This document shows, in pieces, positions 38,304 to 48,900 of a stretch of 64,000 nt of DNA. A program made the position numbers and the translations under genes. The notes beneath the pieces are model-generated. The model ran no database searches, was not told the origin of the DNA, and saw only the letters and a program-made list of their open reading frames with translations. The stretch is from assembly GCF_001563665.1 (NCBI RefSeq), contig NZ_KQ961853.1:122812-186811 (forward strand), in the 5' to 3' direction. Positions within the stretch are counted from its first letter, which is position 1. The number at the start of each line of letters is the position of its first letter. Source of the stretch: Gardnerella vaginalis (GTDB lineage Bacteria > Actinomycetota > Actinomycetes > Actinomycetales > Bifidobacteriaceae).

Positions 38304-38334
38304 TATTATATAACACTTTACGAACATTTGTTCG
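38304..38334 (-). promoter_or_regulatory. recA promoter with LexA (SOS) box
   Basis: CGAACATTTGTTCG (38321-38334) matches the actinobacterial LexA operator (CGAAC-N4-GTTCG) with both half-sites perfect. On the minus strand a TATAAT (about 38305-38310) follows 10-11 bases later, so LexA would cover the promoter. recA is therefore very probably SOS-induced. Confidence 0.85.
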
Positions 38335-38375
38335 ATTTCGCGTGTTGCGCTAAAATATTCAACCTTCTTGAAAAA

Positions 38376-38618
38376 TTATGCAGCAGGCATAGGCGGAGCA
38401 TTATGATCTTTACCCCATCTTTTATTATCTGGAATTCCCATATGATCACATAAAACGTTCCAAACAACCCTCGGCTCAATACCTGCTTGCAAAGCTTGGC
38501 AAACATTCATACCATCAAGTTTTTGCAAACATTGATCCTTAGCTATGCTACGCCCAAGGCTACTGCCAAAAACTTCTTCAAGAAGTTCCCAAAATTCACG
38601 TTCACGCAACGCTTTCAC
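38376..38618 (-). CDS. DUF3046-family protein
   Basis: An 80-residue protein with the features of DUF3046: a leading RE-EFW-LLEEVFGSSLGRSIA helix and GIEPRVVWNVLCDHMGIPD near the end. The family is small, actinobacterial and typically encoded between cinA and recA, as here. Its function is unknown. The gene overlaps the end of cinA by 17 bases, so translation is probably coupled. The recA LexA-controlled promoter lies just downstream. Confidence 0.92.
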   Translation of the reverse strand: MKALREREFWELLEEVFGSSLGRSIAKDQCLQKLDGMNVCQALQAGIEPRVVWNVLCDHMGIPDNKRWGKDHNAPPMPAA

Positions 38619-39285
38619 AATCCTTACATAGCAATAAATACAACAATTTAATCAACTTTTGAACAACACTATTACGAACTTCTTCACGACTACCACTATT
38701 TTGCAATTCGCAAGAAATAAACGTTCCAGAATCAGATTCACACACATCCAAATTTGAATAGTTTTCAATACTTTTAATATGCAATATTTTTTTATTAAAA
38801 GAATTATTCAACGATTTACTATCTAAAAATACAGAAAGCATAACTGATTTAGGCAAAAAAATACCAATATAAGCCAAGCCTGCAGGCTTGCCATCATAAT
38901 CCGGACCAGGACCTGCAACACCAGTAGTAGAAAGTCCTATTACAGGAAAATTGGAATCTTGTAAATCTTTCTCACAGCTTTTATTTTTATAATCCCAACC
39001 AGAGCCGCTATATAATCTCGCAGTTCCAATAGCCATAAGTTTTGCAACTGAAGCATTCACAGCACCATGCGATTCAAGAAAATCAGCATCTACTCCAAGA
39101 ATCTTTGCTTTCGCGTGAATATCATACGTTACAGCAGAGCCTAAAAACACTCGTGACGCACCAGGAACACTAACAAAAGCATTAGCAAGCAAACCACCAG
39201 TCAAAGATTCCGATGCAGCAACATGCAAACGATTTTGCGCACAATATTCAATAACAACAGATGCGTCACTGTGCATTTCAATCAT
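38602..39285 (-). CDS. cinA: CinA-family protein, C-terminal (nicotinamide-nucleotide amidase) domain
   Basis: A 227-residue protein consisting of the CinA C-terminal domain only. The catalytic-type opening VAASESLTGGLLANAFVSVPGAS and SAVTYDIHAKAKILGVD are visible, then GVAGPGPDYDGKPAGLAYIGI. Family members deamidate nicotinamide mononucleotide; the name records competence/damage-inducible genes in other bacteria. An insert of about 45 residues (roughly 160-205) rich in Ser/Asn interrupts the domain near its end. It is translationally coupled to the DUF3046 gene and sits upstream of recA. Confidence 0.9.
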   Translation of the reverse strand: MIEMHSDASVVIEYCAQNRLHVAASESLTGGLLANAFVSVPGASRVFLGSAVTYDIHAKAKILGVDADFLESHGAVNASVAKLMAIGTARLYSGSGWDYKNKSCEKDLQDSNFPVIGLSTTGVAGPGPDYDGKPAGLAYIGIFLPKSVMLSVFLDSKSLNNSFNKKILHIKSIENYSNLDVCESDSGTFISCELQNSGSREEVRNSVVQKLIKLLYLLLCKDCESVA

Positions 39286-39321
39286 CTTCCATTAAAATCA
39301 AAATCGGGTTCTAAATCAAAA

Positions 39322-40107
39322 TCAAAATTCTTCAGTTTCTAAATTATCACTACCAGATTTACCAGATTTACCAGATTTACTCGTAAAAGATTCTTCAGAA
39401 TCCACAGAATTCAAATCATCTTCAGAAGTTTCAGAAACTAAAGTAGATTCAACATCAACAACTCCGCGATCCCCATCTTTTAAAGCACTAAGCGCAGCAA
39501 AAGCACCTTTAGTGTATGTATAACCAGAGCATAGAGCTAAAAGCAATGCAATATAAATCAAAGCATCAGCAAGCGCAAGATATGCTATACCAAACGCAGA
39601 TATTTTTCTTAAATTAACAATAGTATTTACAACAGGAAGAAGAATAAGCGCAAGACCTAAAGATTGAGCAACAGTCTTATATTTACCAAGAGAGGAAGCA
39701 GCAATTACCTTACCACCTCTTTTAATAACATAAAAACGCAAAACAGTTATACCAATTTCACGAACAACAAACAGCAATGTGACAATCCATGGTATTTCAG
39801 AAAATATTGCACCAATAATTAAAGCAGATAATATTAAAAGCTTATCAGCAATAGGATCTAATAATTTACCTAACTCAGTAACTTGATTATATTTACGAGC
39901 CAAATAGCCATCTAATTTATCTGTTGATGCAGCTAATGCAAAAATAACAAATGCTCCCCAACGCGCACCAACAGAATGAACACCATATGCACCAGAAGCA
40001 AGATATAAACCAATAAATACAATCGCAAGCACAATGCGAACATATGTAACTATATTAGGCGCATAATTCCAACCATCAAACAAAGAAAACTTAACGCTTT
40101 TTCTCAT
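39322..40107 (-). CDS. pgsA: CDP-diacylglycerol-glycerol-3-phosphate 3-phosphatidyltransferase
   Basis: A 261-residue membrane enzyme making phosphatidylglycerol phosphate. The CDP-alcohol phosphotransferase motif is complete (DKLDGYLARK, then GKLLDPIADK). Five to six helices are visible. The C-terminus is extended by about 60 residues of Ser/Glu/Asp, ending in KSGKSGKSG repeats. Phosphatidylglycerol is the substrate of the LtaS-like and MprF-like enzymes encoded later in the window. The SD AGGGAGGT is strong. It lies 55 bp after ftsK. Confidence 0.94.
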   Translation of the reverse strand: MRKSVKFSLFDGWNYAPNIVTYVRIVLAIVFIGLYLASGAYGVHSVGARWGAFVIFALAASTDKLDGYLARKYNQVTELGKLLDPIADKLLILSALIIGAIFSEIPWIVTLLFVVREIGITVLRFYVIKRGGKVIAASSLGKYKTVAQSLGLALILLPVVNTIVNLRKISAFGIAYLALADALIYIALLLALCSGYTYTKGAFAALSALKDGDRGVVDVESTLVSETSEDDLNSVDSEESFTSKSGKSGKSGSDNLETEEF

Positions 40108-40162
40108 TTATGTACCTCCCTAACAGCTATACAAATATGGTATAGCAAACGCAAAACCTATA

Positions 40163-42976
40163 CTAATCGATAGAATCAGACTCTCCGCGAATAAAAGCCA
40201 AAACTTTTTGCAAGTCTTCCGGCTGAACTAAAACTTCACGAGCTTTAGAACCTTCAGAAGGACCAACTACACCACGAGATTCCAGCAAATCCATCAAACG
40301 ACCTGCTTTAGCAAATCCAACACGTAGCTTTCGCTGAAGCATTGAAGTTGAGCCAAATTGCGATCCAACAACAAGCTCTGCAGCCTGCAACAACTCATCC
40401 ATATCATCGCCAATATCGCTTGTTTTAAGCTTATTTTGAGCTTGAGCATCTGCCTTTTGAGCCATTTGCTCAATATCTTCACGATACTTAGGCTTGCGCT
40501 GAGTGCGAACATACTCTACAGCTTTACGAATCTCAGATTCACTCACCCATGAACCTTGCACGCGTTGAGGTTTAGCAGCTCCCATTGGAAGGAATAAAGC
40601 ATCTCCTTGACCAATAAGAGTTTCTGCTCCAACTGTATCTAGAATAACTCTGGAATCTGTTGCAGACGAAGTAGCAAAAGCCAAACGAGAAGGAATATTT
40701 GCTTTAATTAAGCCAGTTACAACATCCACTGAAGGTCGCTGAGTAGCCAAAACTAAATGCACGCCTGCAGCTCGAGCAAGCTGAGTAATACGTTGAATAG
40801 AGCTTTCAACATCATTCTTAGCAACCATCATTAAATCAGCCATCTCGTCCACAACAACAAGCAAATACGGGTATGGAGCAACTTTTCGCTCAGATCCAGC
40901 GGGAGCATGAACCTTTCCTTCGCGAACAGCCTTATTGAAATCCTTTACATGACGGAAACCGAAGAATTGCAAGTCGTCGTAGCGAGCATCCATCTCTTTA
41001 ACAACCCACTCAAGAGCTTGAGCTGCCTTCTTAGGATCAGTAATAATAGGTGTAAGCAAATGTGGGATGCCAGCGTACGCGGAAAGCTCCACGCGCTTAG
41101 GATCAACCATAATCATACGAACTTGCTCAGGAGTAGCTCTCATAATAATTGACGTAAGCATTGAGTTAATAAAACTCGACTTACCAGAGCCAGTTGCACC
41201 AGCTACAAGCAAATGTGGCATTTTATCTAGAGCAGCCGTTACAAAATGACCTTCAACGTCTTTTCCAACGCCTGTAAGCATAGGATTAGGATCCTGCATT
41301 GCTTTCTCAGAGCGCAAAACATCTCCCAAATGAACGATTTCGCGATCAACATTTGGAATTTCAATACCAATAGCAGATTTTCCTGGAATTGGCGACAAAA
41401 TACGCACATCAGTACTAGCTACAGCGTAAGCAATATTTTTTTGCAAATTCGTGACTTTTTCAACTTTTACACCCGGTCCAAGCTCTACCTCATACTGCGT
41501 AACAGATGGACCTCTAAGGAATCCAATAACGTGAGCATCAACATCAAATTGCTCAAAAGTAGAAGTCAGAGCACGAATCACATTATCATTTGCAACAGTA
41601 CGAGCAACATGAGGTTTTCCATGAGCCAATAAATTCATATCCGGAAGAACATATGGCTTATCTTCCAAATTTGCATCGCTTGTATTGTTAGCAGAATTTT
41701 CGTGATTATAAGAATTGTTAGCAGAATTAGCAGGATTACTCTGGCTTGCAATAGAATAACCATTTTCATTCTGCTCTTGAGATTTTCTATATCCTTCCAT
41801 TTGCTCTTCTGGAATAGCACTCCAAGGATCTAGCGATGAAGCAACTGGAGCTGCACCAGCCATAGATCCCAAAGAACTCATTGGAGCTTTAGGAAATTCA
41901 TCAATACTCATCTTGGAAGAAGCGTTTAGATTAGAATCACTAGGAACATCTACAGGAACTGTGTTTCCAACGCAATCACCATATCTAGAATCATCATTGA
42001 CTCTAGATTCGTAAGACGGATTATTACTTGCTATTCTTCGAGTGTGATTAACAGGTTCTTCATTAGATACACCATGAACGAAAGCAGCAGAATCAAAAGC
42101 ATCATCCCCTGCATACTTATCAAGTAATTCTTTATTATCATTCTTATTCTTTGAATTAAACAACGATCTAATCCATTTAAATAATGAAGGCTTAGTTTCA
42201 TTAACTTCTTGTTCATCGCTAATTTCGTGAGTAGGAACACCTTCAGCAAACTCCAAAGCGTCACCGTTTGAATCACTCGTATTATCAGCATAATCGGAGG
42301 AACTACTAACTAATCGAGAATCTTTATGCGATTTTTCATAAGACTTATCGGAAGACTTATCGGAAGACTTTTTAGAATTATTTTTGATTACACGCATAAA
42401 GAAAGCAGAAATATCAGTAACATGCAATCTAGATATTAACAATAACGAAAATAGCAAAATAAGCGTAAACAGAACTAGCGCAAAAGTGCGAGAAAGTCCC
42501 CATGAAAAAGGAGAACCTAAAACAAATCCAAATAATCCTCCAGCTTTTTGCAAATTACTCATATTAAAAGAAGCATTATTAGGCACGCAAGATATGTCTA
42601 TAATTGAGCAAATCGACAACAATAGCAAAAAGAATCCGCCAATAACGCGAGTATTACCAGAGCCTACTCCGCTATTTCTCATCAATCTAATCGCAACAAC
42701 AACTAGCAATACAGGCAAAATCACACTCATTACACCTAAAATGCTAGAAGCTAAAATATGTAACCAAACACCAATAAAGCCTTTTACTCTAAACCATTCA
42801 GATGCACAAAACAGCACTGAAAATGCAAGCATAATGAAACAAAGCCCATCTCTTCTATATGCTTCATCATATTCACCTACACCAAAAAGCGAGCGCACAA
42901 TCTTACCAATAAGGCGCGGAATAAAAAGTAAAGTAGACTTCCACCAAGCTTCAGATGACGACTTTTTGTCTGCCAT
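40163..42976 (-). CDS. ftsK: DNA translocase FtsK/SpoIIIE
   Basis: A 937-residue septal DNA pump. Four to five N-terminal membrane helices (about residues 45-200) are followed by a long acidic Asn/Ser linker (200-440). Then come the alpha/beta motor domain (Walker [10 protein letters not shown] near residue 600, Walker [13 protein letters not shown]) and the C-terminal gamma winged helix (about 870-935, [20 protein letters not shown]), which reads chromosome polarity sequences. It moves chromosome ends out of the closing septum. The SD AAGGAG precedes the ATG. It heads the ftsK-pgsA-cinA-DUF3046 run. Confidence 0.96.
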   Translation of the reverse strand: MADKKSSSEAWWKSTLLFIPRLIGKIVRSLFGVGEYDEAYRRDGLCFIMLAFSVLFCASEWFRVKGFIGVWLHILASSILGVMSVILPVLLVVVAIRLMRNSGVGSGNTRVIGGFFLLLLSICSIIDISCVPNNASFNMSNLQKAGGLFGFVLGSPFSWGLSRTFALVLFTLILLFSLLLISRLHVTDISAFFMRVIKNNSKKSSDKSSDKSYEKSHKDSRLVSSSSDYADNTSDSNGDALEFAEGVPTHEISDEQEVNETKPSLFKWIRSLFNSKNKNDNKELLDKYAGDDAFDSAAFVHGVSNEEPVNHTRRIASNNPSYESRVNDDSRYGDCVGNTVPVDVPSDSNLNASSKMSIDEFPKAPMSSLGSMAGAAPVASSLDPWSAIPEEQMEGYRKSQEQNENGYSIASQSNPANSANNSYNHENSANNTSDANLEDKPYVLPDMNLLAHGKPHVARTVANDNVIRALTSTFEQFDVDAHVIGFLRGPSVTQYEVELGPGVKVEKVTNLQKNIAYAVASTDVRILSPIPGKSAIGIEIPNVDREIVHLGDVLRSEKAMQDPNPMLTGVGKDVEGHFVTAALDKMPHLLVAGATGSGKSSFINSMLTSIIMRATPEQVRMIMVDPKRVELSAYAGIPHLLTPIITDPKKAAQALEWVVKEMDARYDDLQFFGFRHVKDFNKAVREGKVHAPAGSERKVAPYPYLLVVVDEMADLMMVAKNDVESSIQRITQLARAAGVHLVLATQRPSVDVVTGLIKANIPSRLAFATSSATDSRVILDTVGAETLIGQGDALFLPMGAAKPQRVQGSWVSESEIRKAVEYVRTQRKPKYREDIEQMAQKADAQAQNKLKTSDIGDDMDELLQAAELVVGSQFGSTSMLQRKLRVGFAKAGRLMDLLESRGVVGPSEGSKAREVLVQPEDLQKVLAFIRGESDSID

Positions 42977-43086
42977 ATATTACTCCTTAAACGCAAATAT
43001 CCTTATTCACCAACCTTTTTACATTTTACTCAGATTACTCCACAAAATCCTCTAAAACGTAATGCGTGTTAATTAACATGCAAATT

Positions 43087-43168
43087 CGGGGTTATTACAC
43101 AAAAACGAGTCATTCCAGGTTATTCCACAAAAATGGGTTATTCCGGGTTATTTCTGGTTATTTCCCAA
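43087..43168. repeat. Imperfect 28-bp direct repeats upstream of ftsK
   Basis: GGTTATTACACAAAAACGAG and AGGTTATTCCACAAAAATGG recur about 28 bp apart, followed by the shorter relatives GGGTTATTTC and TGGTTATTTCCCAAAACC. They lie between ftsK and the tRNA-His terminator. No gene is present. Confidence 0.7.
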
Positions 43169-43173
43169 AACCA

Positions 43174-43203
43174 TAAAAAAAAACGGCTAAAAAGCCGTTT
43201 AAA
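43174..43203 (-). terminator. Terminator of tRNA-His
   Basis: AAACGGCT (43181-43188) pairs with AGCCGTTT (43193-43200); on the minus strand nine T residues follow. It is a strong intrinsic terminator 5 nt past the tRNA. Confidence 0.95.
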
Positions 43204-43207
43204 TAAG

Positions 43208-43284
43208 TGGGGTGGCTAACGCGGCTTGAACGCGCGACCTTCTGAACCACAATCAGATGCTCTACCGACTGAGCTATAGCCACC
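43208..43284 (-). tRNA. tRNA-His (anticodon GTG)
   Basis: On the minus strand the acceptor GTGGCTA pairs with TAGCCAC, with the histidine-specific extra G at -1 (43284) facing C73. The anticodon loop TTGTGGT lies between TCTGA and TCAGA, giving anticodon GTG. The T-arm is GCGCG TTCAAGC CGCGT. CCA is encoded at 43208-43210. Confidence 0.96.
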
Positions 43285-43411
43285 ATATGTGCGAAAAATT
43301 CACACAACAAAGGGATACTATACACTATTTTTTTATTTTCTGCTAGTGGATGTTTCTCGGCGAGTCGCTATTCAAATATCTAAATTCAATACTCAATGAC
43401 ACAATAGACGT

Positions 43412-44737
43412 ATGAGTTCTTACGATTACGCACAAAAAAATGATTCAACCAATCGCATTTTTGGCTCAATTACGCAAAAAAATAACACAACTGCATTACT
43501 TCTTGGATCAGGAGAATTAGGAAAAGAAATAGCAATTGAACTAATGCGATTAGGTGTAAGAGTATGCGCAGCAGACAGCTACGAAAATGCTCCAGCAATG
43601 CAAGTTGCACATGTTGCACGCGTATTAGATATGACTAACAGCTCATTATTAAGCGCTCTTATTGAAGAAATAAAACCAGATATTATTATTCCTGAAGTAG
43701 AAGCAATAGCAACAGAAGTATTATTTAATGCTAAAAAAGATAATATTCAAGTAGTTCCAAGTTCCAATATTGCATCAATAGCAATGGATCGTGAAAAGCT
43801 GCGTAGAATCGCTCACGAGGATTTAAATTTACCAACTACCCCGTATCGTTTTGCATCAAACTATGAAGAACTATGCGAAAGTGCAAAACAAATTGGTTAC
43901 CCTTGCGTAGTAAAACCAGTCATGAGCTCTTCAGGACACGGACAGTCAATAGTTAGAAAACCAGAATCATTACTTGATGCTTGGAATGAAGCACAACATG
44001 GTCGCCGTGCAGCATCTTCTAAATCAAATAATAATTCACGCGTTATAGTCGAATCTTTAGCTCCACTAGATTATGAATTAACTGTACTAACAGTAAGCTC
44101 TTGTGCTGGAATCATAACTTGTGAACCCATAGCACAGCGCCAAGAAAATGGCGACTATAAAGAATCATGGCAGCCAGCTAACATTCCAGAAAATATACGC
44201 ATTCAAGCGAAAGAAATAGCAAAAACAGCAGTAGAAGGACTCACTAATTTAGCTCAAGAAAAAGGCGAAAAAGGTTGGGGCGTTTATGGAGTGGAGTTAT
44301 TTGTACTAAAAGATGGTTCTCTACTATTTAATGAGCTTTCACCTCGCCCACATGACACAGGCATGGTTACAATGATTTCTCAATATTATAGCGAATTTGC
44401 TCTTCACGTTTTAGCTATATTAGGTGTACCAATTACTCGCAGCCACGTTGCACTTTCTCTTCGCAAAAATGAAGTAGCTGCAAGTTGCGCAATCGTAGTA
44501 AATGGGGATGGACCTGTTGGCTTTACCAACCTTAACAACGCTCTAGATTTAGAACAACTAGAAAATTTTGATTCACAAAAACAAGAAAACGAAAATACGC
44601 GATTAAATATTCGCATTTTCAACAAACCTGAAGTTCATGGACATAGAAGAATGGCAGTCGCATTAGCAACAGGTCGAACTGAAAGTTACGCTCGACATAA
44701 CGCGACACGCATCGCTTCTATACTCCAAAATGCCTAA
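43412..44737 (+). CDS. purT: Formate-dependent phosphoribosylglycinamide formyltransferase
   Basis: A 441-residue ATP-grasp enzyme that formylates GAR using formate and ATP, the third step of purine synthesis. The opening LLLGSGELGKEIAIELMRLG, the VPSSNIASIAMDREKLRRIA block and the PurT-specific NELSPRPHDTGMVT are all visible. The N-terminus has about 25 extra residues. It is the alternative to the folate-dependent PurN. The ATG has no good SD, so it may be poorly or leaderlessly translated. It is the first of six purine genes on this strand. Confidence 0.94.
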   Translation: MSSYDYAQKNDSTNRIFGSITQKNNTTALLLGSGELGKEIAIELMRLGVRVCAADSYENAPAMQVAHVARVLDMTNSSLLSALIEEIKPDIIIPEVEAIATEVLFNAKKDNIQVVPSSNIASIAMDREKLRRIAHEDLNLPTTPYRFASNYEELCESAKQIGYPCVVKPVMSSSGHGQSIVRKPESLLDAWNEAQHGRRAASSKSNNNSRVIVESLAPLDYELTVLTVSSCAGIITCEPIAQRQENGDYKESWQPANIPENIRIQAKEIAKTAVEGLTNLAQEKGEKGWGVYGVELFVLKDGSLLFNELSPRPHDTGMVTMISQYYSEFALHVLAILGVPITRSHVALSLRKNEVAASCAIVVNGDGPVGFTNLNNALDLEQLENFDSQKQENENTRLNIRIFNKPEVHGHRRMAVALATGRTESYARHNATRIASILQNA

Positions 44738-44815
44738 ACATATGTTAAAGACATTGAAAATAAAGGAATATACAAATTTACAAATCGTTTATTTCCAATA
44801 ATTAAGTAATAAAAA

Positions 44816-44916
44816 TGTAGGTGACAATTGTTAGTCTAAACGTGCTGGCCACGGTCAGGTAAACCTACAAATATTGTTGGTTTGCGCCTGCAACTATAGA
44901 TGCACAAAGAGAGGCG
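44816..44916 (+). promoter_or_regulatory. Structured leader of unrecognised class upstream of purC
   Basis: TGTAGGT (44816-44822) pairs with ACCTACA (44863-44869), enclosing a second hairpin CTGGC-CACG-GTCAG (44845-44858). Sixteen bases on, CGCCT (44885-44889) can pair with AGGCG (44912-44916), which would bury the GAGAGG ribosome-binding site six bases before the purC ATG. The layout resembles an aptamer plus translational switch. I do not find the conserved blocks of the ZTP, purine, PRPP or THF riboswitches. Confidence 0.4.
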
Positions 44917-44921
44917 AGTCA

Positions 44922-45710
44922 ATGGAAAAACTTGACAAGTTGTATGAAGGCAAAGCCAAAAAACTGTATGCTACCGATGACACCAATGTGCTATGGGTTG
45001 AATATATGAACCAAGCAACCGCTGGTAACGGTCTGAAAAAAGCTCAGATCGAAGGTAAAGGTAGCTTAAATAACAGAATAACTTCTTTACTATTCCATCT
45101 ACTCGAGGCACGCGGAGTTAAAAGCCACTTCCTCGGGCGTATTTCCAACACAGAACAACTCGTAAAGCGCATGCGAATGTTCCCATTAGAAATCATCATG
45201 CGCAACACTGCTGCTGGTTCTTTTGCAAAACGATATGGAGTTAAAGAAGGCACTCCACTAAAGAAGCCATTGCTTGAGTTTTGCGTCAAATCAGATGAAC
45301 TTGCAGATCCATTCATAAACCCTGAAGGAGTTTTAGCTCTAGGTTTAGCAACGGAACAAGAGCTTGCAGAAATAACTAGACAAGCTCACGCAGTAAACAA
45401 TGCTTTGCTAGACATATTCTCAAAGATTGATGTTCAACTTGTTGATTTTAAGATTGAAGAAGGCGTAGATTCACAAGGAAACATTCTTCTAGCTGATGAA
45501 ATTACGCCAGACACTTGCAGACTTTGGGATAAACGAAATACAGATTCAGATTCTTCTCATGTAAATCATCTAGATAAAGATTTATTTAGAAGAGATTTAG
45601 GAGATATAATTCCTGCATACGAAGAGATATACAGCAGATTGAAATCTCTCGCTCAAAGCGAAAATCTTAATTGCGAGGAAATCAATCCGAACGAATATAA
45701 CGAACATTAA
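44922..45710 (+). CDS. purC: SAICAR synthetase
   Basis: A 262-residue enzyme joining aspartate to CAIR in purine synthesis. The N-terminus [15 protein letters not shown] is the ATP-binding hallmark, followed by the [25 protein letters not shown] block. [15 protein letters not shown] contains the second conserved motif. The C-terminus carries a short Ser/Asn-rich insert and an acidic end. ATG 44922 follows AGAGAGGCGAG; the open frame upstream to 44874 is not PurC-like. A possible regulatory leader lies directly upstream. Confidence 0.97.
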   Translation: MEKLDKLYEGKAKKLYATDDTNVLWVEYMNQATAGNGLKKAQIEGKGSLNNRITSLLFHLLEARGVKSHFLGRISNTEQLVKRMRMFPLEIIMRNTAAGSFAKRYGVKEGTPLKKPLLEFCVKSDELADPFINPEGVLALGLATEQELAEITRQAHAVNNALLDIFSKIDVQLVDFKIEEGVDSQGNILLADEITPDTCRLWDKRNTDSDSSHVNHLDKDLFRRDLGDIIPAYEEIYSRLKSLAQSENLNCEEINPNEYNEH

Positions 45711-45715
45711 AAAAT

Positions 45716-45744
45716 ATGGCTCGCATCTTTTAGGTGCGAGCCAT
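45716..45744. terminator. Hairpin after purC
   Basis: ATGGCTCGCA-TC pairs with G-TGCGAGCCAT across TTTTAG, a stem of at least 10 bp, six bases after the purC stop. No T-tract follows on the plus strand, so it may be a partial terminator, an RNA-stabilising hairpin, or a regulatory stem before purL. Confidence 0.55.
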
Positions 45745-45925
45745 GCGTGTTCTTAAAAGAAAAATATCATGTTATAAGCCAAAATATCCTTAAGTCTATA
45801 AGACAATAAACTTCCAATAAATCTAAATAAAGACTTAAAGAATAATAAGCAAAAAAACACAAAACTTGATGAAAAGCTAAAACTAAAAACTTTAACAAAC
45901 AGACAAAATACAAGGCAGGTTCACC

Positions 45926-48900
45926 GTGGTATTTCGCGTGTATGTAGAAAAGCAATCCGATTTTGCGATAGAAGCAAAACAACTTCTACACGAACTTAAG
46001 GAAATTCTTGGTATAGATAAACTAAAGTCACTACGAATCATAAATAGATATGATATTGACGGTATATCACAAGAATTATTTGATACAGCAGTGAAAACAG
46101 TATTAAGCGAACCTCCTGTTGATAATACTTACGATTATTTGCCTATTCGCACAAGCGAACATGTTTTTGCAATTGAATTCTTACCTGGACAATTCGATCA
46201 GCGAGCACAATCAGCAAGCGAATGCATTCAGCTTATTAGTCAAGGAGAAAGACCTCAAGTTCGTAGCGCTAAAGTAATTGCACTTACTGGAAATCTTAAA
46301 GACGAAGATATTGAAGCTATTAAGCGATATGTTATAAATCCTGTAGAAGCACGCGAAGCATCTTTAGATACACTTAATACTCTTAAAACTGAAAGCATAA
46401 TACCTGCAGATGTTGAAATACTTAACGGTTTCAACGATTTAGATGATTCTGGTTTAGAAGATTTTATTAAAGATCGCGGATTAGCTATGGATTTGGCTGA
46501 CGCAAAATTCTGCCAAAATTATTTTAAAGCTGAGAAACGAAATCCTACTATTACAGAAATTCGCGTTATCGACACATATTGGTCTGATCATTGCAGACAT
46601 ACAACATTCGGAACTGAACTCACAGATATTTCAATTGACGATGATTTAGTGCGTGAAGCTTTCAATCGTTATTTAGATTTGCGAAGACAATTAAATCGTG
46701 AGAATAAGCCAATATGCCTTATGGACATGGCTACTATTGGCGCAAAATATTTGAAGAATACTGGAGAATTAAAAAATCTTGATGAATCTGAAGAAATAAA
46801 CGCGTGCACTGTTAAAGTTAAAGTCGACGTCAATGGACATGACGAAGATTGGCTGTTCTTATTTAAAAATGAAACACACAATCACCCTACTGAAATAGAA
46901 CCTTTCGGCGGAGCTGCAACTTGCATTGGAGGATGCATACGAGATCCTCTTTCAGGACGTTCTTATGTTTATCAAGCTATGCGAGTTACAGGAGCTAAAG
47001 ACCCGCGAACTCCTATCAGCGAAACTTTAGCTGGAAAACTACCACAACGAAAGATCGTAACTTCAGCAGCAGCTGGTTATTCGTCTTACGGTAATCAAAT
47101 TGGACTTGCGACTGGTGAAGTTCATGAAATTTATCATCCAGGATACGTTGCAAAACGTATGGAAGTTGGCGCTGTTGTTGCAGCAACACCTGCAGATCAT
47201 GTACGTAGAGAAACACCATCTCAAGGTGATGTAATTATTCTTCTTGGCGGACGTACTGGACGTGACGGAATTGGTGGCGCTACAGGTGCTTCTAAAGCAC
47301 AAGATACAGATAGTATTGAAGAATGCGGAGCTGAAGTGCAAAAAGGCAACGCGCCTATTGAACGCAAATTACAGCGACTTTTCAGACGCAAGGATGCTTG
47401 CCAACTTATTAAGCGTTGCAATGATTTTGGAGCAGGTGGCGTTTCTGTTGCTACTGGTGAAATAGCAGATGGATTGATTATTAACTTAGACAAGGTTTCT
47501 AAGAAGTACGAAGGGCTTGATGGCACTGAGCTTGCTATTTCTGAATCTCAAGAAAGAATGGCAGTAGACGTTTCTTCGCTCGATGCTGATTTATTCTTAA
47601 AATACGCTCGAGAAGAAAATCTAGAAGCAGAAATTATTGCTACTGTTACAAAAGAAGCTCGCATGCGTATGACATGGCGAGGAAAAACCATTGTAGATTT
47701 AAGCAGAGAATTCTTAGCGTCTAACGGAGCTGCAAAAAAACAAGTTTTACATGTAGTTTCCGGAGAAACATATGAAAATCCATGGCAAAATCAATCTGAT
47801 TTGCCATTAGAATCTCGCATGCGCGAACTTGTATCAGACATAAACGTATCTTCAAATAAAGGACTTTGTGAACGTTTTGATTCAACTATAGGATCTGCAA
47901 CTGTTTTAATGCCTTTCGGAGGAAGAAACCAACTCACTCCTGCACAATCTATGGTCGCTAAATTCCCTGTATTTGGTGAAACAAATACAGCTTCTGCAAT
48001 GGCTTGGGGATTTAATCCATATTTGATGGAAAAAAATCAATTCACAGGAGCTTACATTGCTGTAGTGGAATCTCTAGCTAAACTTGTTGCAAGCGGATTT
48101 ACTAAAGAACGCGCATATTTGAGCTTGCAAGAGTACTTTGGAAAACCTCAAGACGCGCCTGAACGTTGGGGAAAACCTGTTGCAGCAGTTCTTGGAGCAT
48201 TAAGCGCACAAATTGATTATGGAGTTGGAGCAATAGGCGGAAAAGATTCTATGAGTGGAAGCTTTGAGAATCTTGACGTACCTCCTACTTTAATTTCTTT
48301 CGCTGTTTCTACTGGAGATGCACGTTTAACAGTTTCCCCAGAATTTAAAGGAATAAATCATAAAGTTATACGTATTTCTCCGCGTTATAAATCGGATGGA
48401 ATTACGCCTGAGAGCGAAAGCTTCTTAGAAGCATTGCAAATTATGCAAAATCTTACACAATCTAAAAAAGCTTTAGCTGCTTCAACGCCAGGTTATGGTG
48501 CTAGTGCAGAAAGCTTATTTAAGATGACGCTAGGAAATCACATAGGTATTACTTTACAAAATATTAGCGATGATGATTTGTTTGCAAATGCATATGGAAC
48601 ATTTTATGTTGAGATTGAAAACGAAGAATCTATTCCACAAGAGTCTAATAATGTATCTATTAGCGTTATTGGTACAACTTGCGAAGATTATTACTTCACT
48701 TCGTCTTCAGGAGAACGAATTGATTTAAACGATTTGCAAAAAGATTGGGAATCTAGCATGGTAAGCATATTCCCTTATAAAAGCGCAAATCTTGAAAATG
48801 AGATCAATAATAAAGTTCAAACTATTAGCGCTAAAGCTAGGATTTACAAGAAGAATCATATGTGCTCGCACAGGTTAAAGCCTCTTAAACATCCTAGAGT

